From assembly GCA_037074615.1 (NCBI GenBank), contig CM073547.1, positions 1,054,001 through 1,118,000 of the forward strand: a stretch of DNA of 64,000 nt, written 5' to 3'. Both the position numbers and the translations under genes were made by a program. Source of the stretch: Leucaena leucocephala (lineage: Eukaryota > Streptophyta > Magnoliopsida > Fabales > Fabaceae). Each line of letters begins with the position of its first letter. The stretch's first letter is position 1. Shown here in pieces: positions 12,988 to 22,899 of the stretch. Under the pieces are notes generated by a model, which had not been told where the DNA came from, did not search any database, and saw nothing but the letters and a program-made list of their open reading frames with translations.

Positions 12988-15267
12988 ATGGAGGACAATC
13001 AGAGCAGCGACGAAGATTACCAACACTCCGATCAGGGGTCCGTGGACGACCTTGAAAATGCGGAGGACCCCGATTCTAAGTTGGTCACCGGCACTTCCAA
13101 GGGTTCCACGATTATGGTAATCGGAATTTGATCATCTTGGTTTCTTGTTGCTCCAGCATTTGTGGAGCGAGTGGATCAGGGAATCAGGATTTTCTTTCTT
13201 TCTTTCTTCTTTCTTTTTATTCCTTAACGGCTCACGTTTGGCTTTGCTGTTCTTTTCAATGATATGAAAAGCATTTTGGGTCGCTTTTCTTCGGAAAATA
13301 TTGTGTGTGTGTTGTGTGTATATATTTGCTCATTTGAACCTTGGTTGTAATCTTCGGGGTTTTTCATTCTATTGGTTTTCTGCATAATCTTATTCTGAAG
13401 TTTTGTGGGGCTAAGGATTTTTCCCTAAGACTACACCTTTATGTATTATAATGACTGTTTTTTTTTTCCAAATGCTTTGGAACATTCAGGTGATTAGAAA
13501 GGAAACACTTGTAACCGCACAGGTAAATTAAGAAAACGCACGACATAGTTGAGCTGTTTGTTGTGTTTATCATTGAGATAAATGGTACTTTTAGGTTTTG
13601 CTAAGATTTCTCTGTTCACATGCATGTAGGAAGAGGATTTAAGCAGAATAATGTCATTGCTATCAGTGAAAGAAAAGCATCAGGCACGTATGCTTCTTAT
13701 TTTTCATAGGTGGGATATGGAGAATTTATCTGCGAAGTTTGTGGAAAAGGGGAAACCATTACTCTATGCTGAAGCTGGTGTTAGTGAAGAAGAACACCGT
13801 GATTCAGCTTCATCAGGTGCTTCTTCAATGATGTGTGGAAACTGCCATGAGAATGTTCCCTGTGATCAAGCAACAAGAATGGACTGTGGCCACTGTTTTT
13901 GCAACGACTGTGAGTATTTGGTTGTTCTGTTATTCCCAACTTCTCTTAAGGATTATGACGGATTGCACCTACTTTTACAGGTTGGAGAGAACATTTCATT
14001 GTCAAGATAAATGAAGGTCAAAGTAAACACATAAGATGCATGGAACACAAATGCAATTATTATTGCAATGAGGATGTTGTAAGGAAACTAGTGAGCGAAG
14101 AGAGCAGCGAGATAGCAGAGAAATTCGAACGTTTTCTTCTTGAATCCTACATTGAAGACAATAAAAGAGCAAAGTGGTGCCCCAGCACTCCTCACTGTGG
14201 GAATGCAATCTATGTTGAGGATGATGATGATACATTATGTGAGGTGGAATGTTCATGCGGTTTGCAATTCTGTTTTAGTTGTCTGTCAGAACCACATTCC
14301 CCTTGTTCATGTTTGATGAGGGAACTTTGGGTTGAAAAGTGTGTTGGTGAATATGATGCCGCTTGGATAAAAAATGACACAAGACCTTGTCCAAAATGCA
14401 ACATATCAGGGAAAATGATCGGTGGTTGTAACACGGTTACATGTATTTTTGGCCAAACATTTTGGTGAGCATTCTTCCTCTTTCCTACGACATGCAATTT
14501 CATTCAACTTTCTTATTGGTTTAGCTTCAGAAAAGAACTTTTGGGCTTTATGAGACAGAACCCTCCCACATATTTAATACTATGTTGTCTGTCTAAGCTG
14601 ACATGAACTTTCCGCCTTGATGGTGCAGTTGGCTGGGTGCCAGAGCCAAAACAGCTATGGAGGCCAAGCGTGAAGAAAGCCATCATGGGCACTATTATGA
14701 TCGTTATAAAGCTCATATGGAGTCCTTAGATAAAGAAAGGAAATTGAGAGAATCTATAGTAAAGAAGGGGATGGACTATTCTATTTCTACCCACGGAGAC
14801 TATCGCTGGCTAAATGATGGAGTCTCCACACTTGTGAGGTCTAGGCGAGTCCTATCATATTCATATCCGTTTGAACTCTATATGTTTGAAGAGGAGCCAT
14901 TTAAACATGAAATCTCGGACGAGGAAAGGGAAATAAAATACAGCTTATTCAAGGATCATCAGGAGCAGCTTGAGGCAAAAGTTGAGAAGCTCTCTGAAAT
15001 TTTGAAAATGTCCTTTGAAAGCAGTAACGAGGTTTCGGATGATATAAGGATGCAGGTTATCAATTTGTCAGCAGTTATTAACAAGTTTTGTGAGGGAATG
15101 TAAGTGCTTCTTCTGTAAATTACATCATCCGCTTTCACTTTTGACACTAACGATTGTGATTTTTGTTTTAATGAAGGTATGAGTTCATCCAGAATGACTT
15201 GTTGGGTTCTCTCTCACATGGCACTCATCACAGGATAGCTCCATACAAGTTATCGAAGCAACAGTGA
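12988..15267 (+). CDS. Ariadne-type RBR (RING1-IBR-RING2) E3 ubiquitin ligase-like protein, RING2 shortened
   Basis: Six exons: 12988-13116, 13490-13522, 13630-13909, 13981-14464, 14629-15099 and 15177-15267, together 495 residues in one frame. Ariadne proteins take ubiquitin from an E2 onto a RING2 cysteine and then onto substrate. Seen: an acidic N-terminus; a UBA-like segment; RING1 from Cys123 (CGNC, RMDCGHCFCNDCW); an IBR with WCPSTPHCGNAI and CEVECSCGLQFCFSC; RING2 with CPKC (284/287), GGCN with the presumed catalytic Cys297, TC302 and FC309; and the Ariadne domain (YDRYKAHMES, RSRRVLSYSYPFELYMF, NLLGSL-like end). Odd: RING2 passes straight from FCW into LGARAKTAMEAK. The second zinc-ligand half (usual CWLCG...H...C) is absent, and the Cys usual after TC302 is Phe. 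The 162-bp intron does not encode it. The protein is shorter than usual for the family and may be catalytically impaired. Confidence 0.88.
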
Positions 15268-16173
15268 GTGAAGTAGGAATCTTGTATATACAGCAGAACT
15301 TTACACCCTTCTGATTCTTGTGTATCACACAACTTGATCACTCTGTGTAATGGATATTAATTACACACATTTTGTTAAGGTGACAAAGTTTGTCTCTACT
15401 TTTGAGAATCATAGACTAAGATCAAAACTCACGTAGGACAGTACAAGTGGTGCAAATTAAAATACTACGAGTTGTAATATAATTCACTTCTCTTTTGTAT
15501 ACTTAAATATTTTATGAATATTATATATTATTAGAAAGAATATATTCCAGAAGTGTGATGAGCGAAGGAAAAAGATGATAGATCATAAACTGATTTGATG
15601 TAGCCAACTTGCATTGAGAATCATCATGCTCAAACGGATGGCTAGCAACGAGCATATTCATGCCAATTATAAATTGAGCAGACAAAAACAAAAAAGATTC
15701 TCTTTACTCACTGCTAGCCAATCTTAATTGATATATAAACTCATTCCTATTCAATCTCACATGTCAAATCTTATTACTTACAAATAAGGTAATAAAGAGA
15801 ACACTTCTCATGAGATAAAAACCAAGCTTGATGGAAAAGTTATTCCCTCGAAGCTTGCTAGCCATCCATAACGTCCTTTCTGTACACTTCACATATTCAG
15901 TGGTAGAGATGATAAGTATACAACAATTTGCAGATTTTCACTAAAGCATACGATTTCCAATCTACGCCTTTTTATCTATAATATGATATCCCGTTGAGAA
16001 TGAGAACTCCAGGTAATGGTGCAGAAAGTAAAGGAATAATTATCAACATGTTCCTTCTAGAAAGCTCTAAAACTAAGAACAATTGGGGATTAGTGATTAC
16101 GATGAAAACTACATCAAGCATTATTCGACCACAACTTTATCATAATCCCTCGTTATGGGTGTGTAAAACAACT
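15268..16173. other. Intergenic, 3' flanks of RBR gene and PADRE copy 1
   Basis: AT-rich sequence between the RBR stop and the PADRE stop. GCTAGC-containing segments occur near 15640, 15715 and 15856. No gene was recognised. A 62-codon frame at 15994-16182 has no coding features. Confidence 0.5.
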
Positions 16174-16533
16174 CTAGAGTAAAAGAGAAGAAGATTTATT
16201 GATTGAGGGGGTAAGTGCTGCATGAGCCTTGATAGCTAATGAACCTAACTCTTTAAGTGAGAGTGGGATGTGAGATTTAGAAAGTGGAAGGAGAAAATAT
16301 ACCTGACCCACTTGAAGGTCTTCACTTGGAGCCACATGAGGCAATAGTGAGCCTATGTACATAGAATCTGAGCTGCAGATGTAGCAGTTTGGGTTCTGAG
16401 ACAGAACATGCTCTGCTTTCAATGGTTGCTTCCATTGTTGGAGCTTACCATCAAAATGAACTATGTTCACTGTGAATTTCCAGCTAAGGTTTCCACCTTT
16501 GTTCTTGCATTGAGAAGAAGCAGAAGTGCCCAT
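16174..16533 (-). CDS. PADRE-domain (DUF4228) protein, copy 1
   Basis: A single-exon gene of 119 residues starting MGTSASSQ. PADRE proteins are small plant proteins whose genes often respond to pathogens and abiotic stress; their biochemical role is unknown. Family features: the MG N-terminus, KFTVNIVHFDGKLQQW, the block AEHVLSQNPNCYICSSDSMY and the segment QVYFLLPLSKS followed by L..LA.KAHAAL. The open frame extends 46 codons upstream of 16533, but that part is low-complexity (THTHT) and spans the TATA box, so the MGTS start was chosen. A minus-strand TATA box lies at 16632-16640. Copy 2 is about 6 kb away at 22148-22616, and the LTR element between them begins 240 bp upstream of this ATG. 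Confidence 0.85.
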   Translation of the reverse strand: MGTSASSQCKNKGGNLSWKFTVNIVHFDGKLQQWKQPLKAEHVLSQNPNCYICSSDSMYIGSLLPHVAPSEDLQVGQVYFLLPLSKSHIPLSLKELGSLAIKAHAALTPSINKSSSLLL

Positions 16534-16614
16534 CTGGGTATGAGTGAAACAGAGATAATAGAGATGATAAGATAGTTCTTTGGAGGTGGATTTGGATGTG
16601 ACGAGTTCATGTGT

Positions 16615-16641
16615 GCGTGTGTGTGTGTGTGTGTATATATA
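16615..16641. promoter_or_regulatory. (TG)n run with TATA box of PADRE copy 1
   Basis: A TG/CG dinucleotide run passes into TATATATAG. On the minus strand the TATA element lies about 100 bases upstream of the chosen PADRE ATG. Confidence 0.5.
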
Positions 16642-16772
16642 GTAGTGAAGAGGACAAAAGTGGCCTTTCATGTGAAATTTCAGGTTCAGTGAATGTTTGT
16701 ACCAATGAAGATGTGCAGATGGGAGGATTTTGAAGTTGAAAATTTTGACTTTGGAACATTCCTGCCTCTTCC

Positions 16773-16957
16773 TGATATATGTTATTATCTAGTAAAGGGC
16801 TGGAAAGGGCTTTATAGTAAATAATATGGAAGTTAGTTAGAAGAGAGAGAGAGGATGAGGTGTCCAGAGAGGGATTATATAGCTGTACTCACCCATTCTG
16901 TTATTTTTCTGTGAATGAATTATCTTATCTGCTTCCTTTCGGTTATCACTGCTAACA
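16773..16957 (+). repeat. 5' LTR
   Basis: This 185-bp LTR starts TGATATATG and ends GCTAACA, and reads the same as 21352-21536. It includes a possible TATA (GGATTATATAGC) near 16874 and an AG-rich run near 16842. Confidence 0.95.
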
Positions 16958-16959
16958 AG

Positions 16960-16970
16960 GGTATCAGAGC
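16960..16970 (+). other. Primer-binding site (initiator Met-tRNA)
   Basis: GGTATCAGAGC, three bases after the 5' LTR, matches the complement of the initiator methionine tRNA 3' end, the usual primer of plant LTR elements. Confidence 0.8.
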
Positions 16971-16984
16971 CCTCTATCTGGCCA

Positions 16985-19900
16985 ATGGCACCGCCGGATA
17001 CACGGTCCACCGATCGTATGAATGAATTGGAGAGTCGAATGGAGATACATCAAACTTCTGTGAATAATCGCCTGGAGCAACATACGCAAGATATACTAGA
17101 ATTGAAGCAAGCTGTGGGTCGCATTGAAGACTTCATGAAAAACCTGAATGAGAAATTGACGTTAAATGGAGCTGCTGCTGGGAAACAACCTATTGCAGGT
17201 AACGGTGGTAATGGAGGAATTGACGGTGGTTCTTCTTCGGCAAATCGGGCTCCCACTTTTGGGTCCTTCCATGAACTGAACAATCAATCTTCTACATACT
17301 CCATTCAAACTAAACAGAGTCGCGTAGATTTTCCTCGTTTCGATGGTACTGATTTTCGGGGGTGGGCCTATCGTTGCCGGCAGTTTTTTGAAGTTGATGG
17401 AACTCCTCCTGAACATCGTATTCGTCTTTTGAGCATTCATTTGGAGGGACATGCTTTGAGATGGCATCAGACCTTTATGCGCCGACGGTCGTTTTCCGAA
17501 GTAAGCTGGGAAGATTATTTCCGGCATCTCGAAGTTAAGTTTGCTGATGTCCGTGATGAGCATCCTTTGATTGCTCTCAAGAAGCTCCAGCAAGCCGACG
17601 GTGTTGTTGCTGATTATGAACAGCAATTCGATGAGCTACTATCGGAGGTCGATATTCCTGAAGTCGTCGCTGTCAATCTTTTCATCGGTGGGCTGCGACC
17701 TGATATACAACAGTTCGTCCTTAATTTTGCTCCCTCTACATTGGCCAAGGCATCCTGTTCTGCGAGATTACAGGAGGCTACGATTAAAGCTATCCATGCG
17801 CACGCTCCTACTTATCGCCGAGCATCACACCAATCTTCTTGGGCCAATGCATCTGGTTCTAAAGCATCAACAGTACTGGGCTCTTCAATTGGGCTTCCTT
17901 CAGGTGGTCCAAAACTTTCAGACCAACCTCCATCTAAGTCCAGTGCATCATTGCTTCCCTCTTTGTCGTCCTCTAACACATCTGTATCAAAACCCACCAG
18001 GCACTTATCCAAACGAGAGATGGATGACCGGCGTCGGAAGGGGCTCTGTTATTGGTGCCCTGAGAAATATTCCAGTGGCCATCGTTGTCAGGATTCTCAT
18101 TTGTTTGCCTTGGTGATTCAGGAGGACGATGAACATTTTGAAGACGCCATCGGTGCTCCTCAGGCGACGGTGGATGGGTCGATTAATGCTATTGAAGGGG
18201 GTGCACAGGCTGCTACTTTGAAAATACTGGGGCGTATCAAGAATCAGCAGATTATTATATTAGTTGACACAGGGAGTACTCACAATGTCATTGATATTTC
18301 AATGGTTAAACGCCTAAATCTAAAGATCCAAGACTGCTCTGCTCTTCGGCTGGCTGTGGCTGATTCTCGCCAAGTTTGTATCTCCAAATGTTGTCGTGGT
18401 CTTGTGTGGGAAATGGAAGGAGTAACTTTCACCTCTGATTTTCTGGTCATGAAAATAGGAGGATATGATGCTATTTTGGGAGTGCAGTGGCTTAGGACAT
18501 TGGGACGTTTTACGATGGATATGGAGCTACACTCCTTCGAGTTTCAATACAAGGGCAAATGGGTTAAGTTAACCGGAATTGGTGCTCGGAATCCTATAAT
18601 TCCTGAGGAAGTCAGAATTCTCAGAGACCTTTTGATAGCTAATCAGTTGTACTTACTTCATGCTCCTTCACAACTACAAATCAATCTCAATTCACCAACG
18701 CCTCTACTGGGTAGACAACAGTCTGAGTTGCAAACCTTGCTCAACACATATGAGGATGTTTTTGCTGAACCCAAAGGTCTCCCTCCAGTAAGAAAGTTTG
18801 ATCATACAATTCCTCTCCTTGATGCTCGGCCTATATGTTGTAAGCCATATCGATATGGTCCTGTTCAAAAGACTGAAATTGAAAATCAGATTCAACAAAT
18901 GTTGGCTAATGGTATTATTCGTGAAAGTTGTAGTGCATTTGCAGCCCCAGTGGTTTTGGTGCAGAAGAAAGAAGGCACCTGGAGATTTTGTGTTGATTAC
19001 CGGAAGTTAAATGAAGCTACTATAAAAAATAAGTTTCCTATACCTGTCATTGAAGAACTTTTGGATGAATTAACTGGTGCTCATTATTTTACAAAACTTG
19101 ATCTACGTGCCGGATATCATCAGATTAGAATGAAAGAGGAGGATATCATTAAGACCGCTTTTCGTACTCATGAGGGATTATATGAATTTCTGGTGATGCC
19201 TTTTGGATTAACAAACGCTCCTGCTACTTTCCAAGGCCTCATGAATTCTGTATTTAAGGCTTTTCTTCGGAAATTTGTCTTGGTTTTTTTTGATGACATA
19301 TTAATCTATAGTAAGGATTGGCCGACTCATTTGCAGCATTTGGCCATTATCCTTGACACCCTGCGGCACCATCAATTATTTGCTAAAGTTTCTAAATGCA
19401 TCTTTGCTGCTACTCAGATTGATTACTTGGGGCACATTATTTCTGCGAAGGGGGTTCAAGCTGATCCTAGGAAGTTGGATGCTGTTGCTTCTTGGCCTAT
19501 ACCTACGTCCCTCCGAGAGTTACGTGGATTCCTTGGTCTCACTGGGTATTACCGTCGTTTTATTCGTAATTATGGATCCATTAGTCGCCCTCTTACTGAT
19601 TTATTAAAGAAAAGTTCTGCATTTGTGTGGACTTCTGAGGCTGCTGTTTCCTTCGTTGCTCTTAAAGAGGCTATGATGTCTCCTCCAGTTTTGGCACTAC
19701 CTAATTTTACGGAGACATTTGTTATTGAGACTGATGCTTCAGGTATGGGATTGGGGGCTGTTTTATCTCAGGGTGGACATCCATTGGCCTTTGCTAGCAA
19801 ATCTTTACCTCCCAAAAAGAAACCATTATCAGCTTATGAGCGGGAAATTCTTGCTATTATTTTTGCTGTCAAGCAGTGGCGTTCTTATTTGTGGGGGCGA

Positions 19901-21232
19901 AAATTCATTATCAAGACAGATCATCTTCCTTTAAAACATTTATTGGAACAGCGTGATTTAAGTCAGGAGCAGTTTAAATGGTTACACAAGTTGTGGGGGT
20001 TACATTATGAGATTGTGTATCGCAAGGGCAGCGATAATTTAGCTGCTGATGCTCTTTCACGCAGGCCAGAAACTTCTTCCTTTGCTTTAGCAGTTCCTAT
20101 TTCGCCCCTTATTGACAGGGTACGGGCCTCTTGGTTATCGGATGACCATATACAGCAGCTCCTTAAGGAATTGGATCAGGATCCCCTATCACATTCTCAC
20201 TATACTTGGCATAATCAATTGCTGAAAAGGAATGGCAGGTTGGTGGTTGGCCGAGACACAGTCTTACGTCAGGATTTGCTTACTTATTTCCATGCTGATG
20301 GTATTGGGGGCCATTCAGGTATACATCCTACTTTTAAGAGACTTGGTTCTTTCTTTTATTGGAAGGGTATGAAGAAGGATATTCGAGAATTTGTGCGTGC
20401 ATGCACTGTGTGTCAACGTTTTAAACCTGAACTTGTCACTTCTCCAGGTCTCCTCCAACCTCTTCCTATACCTGAATATGTTTGGTCTGAATTATCTATG
20501 GATTTTATTAGTGGCCTTCCCAAATCTTATACTAAGACTGTTATTTTGGTTGTTGTTGATCGGCTGTCCAAGGCTGCTCATTTTATGGCTTTGGGACATC
20601 CTTTTACTGCAGTAGATGTTGCTCAGATTTTCATGGATAACATTGTTAAACTGCATGGGTTTCCTAAATCCATTGTTACAGATAGGGACCCTATATTTTG
20701 TGGTAAATTCTGGAAAGAGCTTTTCCGCTTATATAATGTCAATTTGCATTATTCTTCTGCTTATCATCCTCAAACGGATGGACAAACTGAAGTTCTTAAT
20801 AGGTGCTTGGAGTGTTATCTCCGATGTATGACAGGGGATTTTCCAAAAAAATGGGTCAATTGGTTACCATTGGCTGAATTATGGTATAACACTACTTATC
20901 ACTCTGCTATTGGTATGTCTCCTTTTGAGGCTGTTTATGGGATTGCTCCTCCTATTCATTTACCATATATAGCAGGCGACTCTACTAATGATTTGGTTGA
21001 TAGGACTTGCTTGTCTAGAGAGCTGGTTATTCAGTTTTTAAAGCAACATTTGTTGAAGGCTCAACACCGCATGGTGCAACAGGCTAATAAAAATAGGACT
21101 GAACGCCATTTTGCTGTTGGGGACATTGTTTACCTTAAGCTGCATCCCTTTCGCAAGAATTTGCTTAATAATTCTTCCCTTCACAAATTAGCAGCTCGGT
21201 ATTTTGGCCCAATGGAAATTGTCTCAACCTGA
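16985..21232 (+). CDS. Gag-Pol polyprotein of the Ty3-type element, C-terminally truncated
   Basis: One open frame of 1415 codons. Gag comes first (coiled N-terminus, then a retrotransposon gag domain at about 105-245). A zinc knuckle of the form C-x2-C-x7-H-x-C follows near residue 355, then the aspartic protease (LVDTGSTHNVID, about 426). Reverse transcriptase shows PFGLTNAPATFQ and the active-site motif FFDDIL (about 769). RNase H follows (ETDASGMGLGAVL, about 915). The integrase has an HHCC zinc motif (about 1102-1145) and a D-D-E core with its aspartates near 1172 and 1232 and the glutamate near 1269. The frame ends at GPMEIVST. Just downstream, another frame (about 21230-21338) carries PEDATWEDLSAIQ and ends in TAG. 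This implies an internal deletion plus frame change that removed the linker and most of the C-terminal (chromodomain-type) region. Enzyme motifs otherwise look intact. Confidence 0.93.
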   Translation: MAPPDTRSTDRMNELESRMEIHQTSVNNRLEQHTQDILELKQAVGRIEDFMKNLNEKLTLNGAAAGKQPIAGNGGNGGIDGGSSSANRAPTFGSFHELNNQSSTYSIQTKQSRVDFPRFDGTDFRGWAYRCRQFFEVDGTPPEHRIRLLSIHLEGHALRWHQTFMRRRSFSEVSWEDYFRHLEVKFADVRDEHPLIALKKLQQADGVVADYEQQFDELLSEVDIPEVVAVNLFIGGLRPDIQQFVLNFAPSTLAKASCSARLQEATIKAIHAHAPTYRRASHQSSWANASGSKASTVLGSSIGLPSGGPKLSDQPPSKSSASLLPSLSSSNTSVSKPTRHLSKREMDDRRRKGLCYWCPEKYSSGHRCQDSHLFALVIQEDDEHFEDAIGAPQATVDGSINAIEGGAQAATLKILGRIKNQQIIILVDTGSTHNVIDISMVKRLNLKIQDCSALRLAVADSRQVCISKCCRGLVWEMEGVTFTSDFLVMKIGGYDAILGVQWLRTLGRFTMDMELHSFEFQYKGKWVKLTGIGARNPIIPEEVRILRDLLIANQLYLLHAPSQLQINLNSPTPLLGRQQSELQTLLNTYEDVFAEPKGLPPVRKFDHTIPLLDARPICCKPYRYGPVQKTEIENQIQQMLANGIIRESCSAFAAPVVLVQKKEGTWRFCVDYRKLNEATIKNKFPIPVIEELLDELTGAHYFTKLDLRAGYHQIRMKEEDIIKTAFRTHEGLYEFLVMPFGLTNAPATFQGLMNSVFKAFLRKFVLVFFDDILIYSKDWPTHLQHLAIILDTLRHHQLFAKVSKCIFAATQIDYLGHIISAKGVQADPRKLDAVASWPIPTSLRELRGFLGLTGYYRRFIRNYGSISRPLTDLLKKSSAFVWTSEAAVSFVALKEAMMSPPVLALPNFTETFVIETDASGMGLGAVLSQGGHPLAFASKSLPPKKKPLSAYEREILAIIFAVKQWRSYLWGRKFIIKTDHLPLKHLLEQRDLSQEQFKWLHKLWGLHYEIVYRKGSDNLAADALSRRPETSSFALAVPISPLIDRVRASWLSDDHIQQLLKELDQDPLSHSHYTWHNQLLKRNGRLVVGRDTVLRQDLLTYFHADGIGGHSGIHPTFKRLGSFFYWKGMKKDIREFVRACTVCQRFKPELVTSPGLLQPLPIPEYVWSELSMDFISGLPKSYTKTVILVVVDRLSKAAHFMALGHPFTAVDVAQIFMDNIVKLHGFPKSIVTDRDPIFCGKFWKELFRLYNVNLHYSSAYHPQTDGQTEVLNRCLECYLRCMTGDFPKKWVNWLPLAELWYNTTYHSAIGMSPFEAVYGIAPPIHLPYIAGDSTNDLVDRTCLSRELVIQFLKQHLLKAQHRMVQQANKNRTERHFAVGDIVYLKLHPFRKNLLNNSSLHKLAARYFGPMEIVST

Positions 21233-21336
21233 AGATGCTACTTGGGAGGATTTGTCTGCTATTCAACATCAGTTTCCTCATTTTCCTACAACTGCACCTC
21301 CTGCTCATACCATCCTTGTGGACAAGGATCCTTTTT

Positions 21337-21350
21337 AGAGGAGGGGAGTA
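21337..21350 (+). other. Polypurine tract
   Basis: AGAGGAGGGGAGTA, immediately before the 3' LTR, is the expected plus-strand primer site of the element. Confidence 0.75.
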
Positions 21351-21351
21351 T

Positions 21352-21536
21352 TGATATATGTTATTATCTAGTAAAGGGCTGGAAAGGGCTTTATAGTAAA
21401 TAATATGGAAGTTAGTTAGAAGAGAGAGAGAGGATGAGGTGTCCAGAGAGGGATTATATAGCTGTACTCACCCATTCTGTTATTTTTCTGTGAATGAATT
21501 ATCTTATCTGCTTCCTTTCGGTTATCACTGCTAACA
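21352..21536 (+). repeat. 3' LTR
   Basis: This reads as identical to the 5' LTR over 185 bp. It is followed by the second CTTCC target-site copy. Confidence 0.95.
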
Positions 21537-21541
21537 CTTCC

Positions 21542-22147
21542 TTTTGTTAATGTGGGCCTTTGTTAGCATATTCTTTTGGGTCTCTCAAATAGATTTGTTC
21601 CATGATTCTAGTTTTTAGAAATAATTATCTCTAAATCAATCTAAACATTTCCAGAAAAAGAAAAAAAATAATTTAGTGTGATTTTGAGTTCTACTGATTT
21701 TATGTTAAGTTGTTGATAAAGTTAACCACGTTCACGTGAATCAGCTTTCTCTAACATTGAATATCAGTGGTAGATATGAAAACTTAGTATGCAAAAGCAA
21801 TAGGACCCCACAAACCATATTGCAAATCTCAATCTCTCTCTCACATACTGGAATATCTCATTATATCTTAAGAAATTGTCATACGCTTTCGATGACATTT
21901 ACTAGATCTTTCTCAATTGTTCAAGGCCTATTAAGTTAATATTTATGGACTCAAACTCATACGAGTCACAATTAATGAAAAAAATCCTACAAATAACATG
22001 GTTAACACTTTCAATTCCAACCATCAGAGATGTTGGATCTCAGCATTTTAGTTTCCTAGCTGCCAACTTCCTCCTGTCCTCTGGTTGTACTCTGCATATT
22101 GTTGATGCCTCCTATCTCCTTTCTTGATGACTCAATTCAACTTCATG
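21542..22147. other. Original upstream region of PADRE copy 1, now displaced by the element
   Basis: About 600 bp between the retrotransposon and PADRE copy 2. Before insertion this was the distal promoter of copy 1. No coding region was recognised. Confidence 0.55.
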
Positions 22148-22616
22148 TTAAAATTCCAACTTCAAACTCAGAGAGACACATGGAAAATCAGAATTGTTGA
22201 GAAGATTTTTGTGCTTAACTGAAAATGATTTTCTTAAGACGCAGTAGGCAGCAGAAGCAGTTGAATTAGCAGTAGAAGGTGTGTGAGAATGAGCCAGAGC
22301 TGCATTAGCCTTGATGGCCAGAACACACAAATAATGAAGCGAAAGTGTTGCTTGGGATTTAGAGAGAGGCAATAGAAAGTAACTATGTCCTAATTGAAGC
22401 TCTTCACTGGGACCCACACTAGGAATCAGAGACCCTACATACATGGATTCTGAGCTGCACATGAAACAGTTTGGGTTCTGAGACAGAACATGCTTTGCCT
22501 TCTTCGGTTCCTTCAGTTGTTGCAGCTTACACTCCAAATCTATCATGTTCACGCTGGATTTCCAAACTGAATTTTCCTCCTTTGCTTGTGTATTGAGAAG
22601 ATGCACGATTACCCAT
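22148..22616 (-). pseudogene. PADRE-domain (DUF4228) copy 2, N-terminal frameshift
   Basis: A tandem paralogue of 16174-16533. The ATG at 22616 begins MGNRASSQYTSKGG, matching copy 1. A one-base excess in the run GGAGGAAAATTC (near 22575) then throws this frame into a stop after about 28 codons. From there the other frame carries the conserved domain: VWKSSVNMIDLECKLQQL, the block AKHVLSQNPNCFMCSSES and SYFLLPLSKSQ. It extends to a stop at 22148, with a longer C-terminus than copy 1 (AYCVLRKSFSVKHKNLL). The lesion lies in an A-run, so a base-call error is possible. An internal ATG (NMIDLE) could still give a shortened protein. A minus-strand TATAAATA box lies at 22757-22770. Confidence 0.7.
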
Positions 22617-22756
22617 ATGGAATCACTCGCTAATTTTTCTTCTTTATCGATCTCAAATCAAGGATGCTTTCTCTGTTTTAAAAAATGGAAACAGAACCAG
22701 TGAAGAAGAGGAATGTGATTTCTTGTGGTTTTGGATGGTTAGTTTAGGAGGGATTT

Positions 22757-22770
22757 ATGGTATTTATAGA
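22757..22770 (-). promoter_or_regulatory. TATA box of PADRE copy 2
   Basis: The minus strand reads CTCTATAAATACC about 145 bases upstream of the MGNRASS start. Confidence 0.5.
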
Positions 22771-22832
22771 GTGATAAACAAAGAGAAGATGACATGAATC
22801 TAGAGACAAAACAGCACCGCGTAAGGATTATG

Positions 22833-22862
22833 ATGTTGACATTGGGACATTATTGCTCTTCC
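22833..22862. promoter_or_regulatory. Promoter block shared by the two PADRE copies
   Basis: TGTTGACATTGGGACATT followed by TTGCTCTTCC closely matches 16744-16772 upstream of copy 1 (TTTGACTTTGGAACATT, TGCCTCTTCC). Both contain TTGAC, the W-box core. In copy 1 the LTR element inserted exactly at the end of this block. Confidence 0.5.
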
Positions 22863-22869
22863 CCATAAG

Positions 22870-22896
22870 TAAGTGTGTGTGTGTGTGTGTGTGTGA
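22870..22896. repeat. (TG)n microsatellite
   Basis: A run of about 13 TG units upstream of PADRE copy 2. Confidence 0.9.
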
Positions 22897-22899
22897 GTT

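Larger units (their letters stand above)
16773..21536 (+). mobile_element. Ty3-type LTR retrotransposon, complete ends, about 4.76 kb
   Basis: LTRs at 16773-16957 and 21352-21536 are each 185 bp, begin TG, end CA and read as identical. The flanks carry a perfect 5-bp target duplication, CTTCC (16768-16772 and 21537-21541). A primer-binding site matching the end of initiator Met-tRNA (GGTATCAGAGC, 16960-16970) follows the 5' LTR. A purine-rich tract (21337-21350) precedes the 3' LTR. One Gag-Pol frame fills the interior. The domain order PR-RT-RH-IN places it in Ty3/gypsy. A chromodomain-end-like segment (PEDATWEDLSAIQ) survives out of frame, suggesting a chromovirus ancestor. Identical LTRs imply a recent insertion. 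It sits in the promoter of PADRE copy 1. Confidence 0.96.

Noticed and set aside
17571..18116. 181-codon frame inside the retrotransposon
   Set aside because: Overlaps Gag in another frame; the Gag-Pol frame carries the domains.
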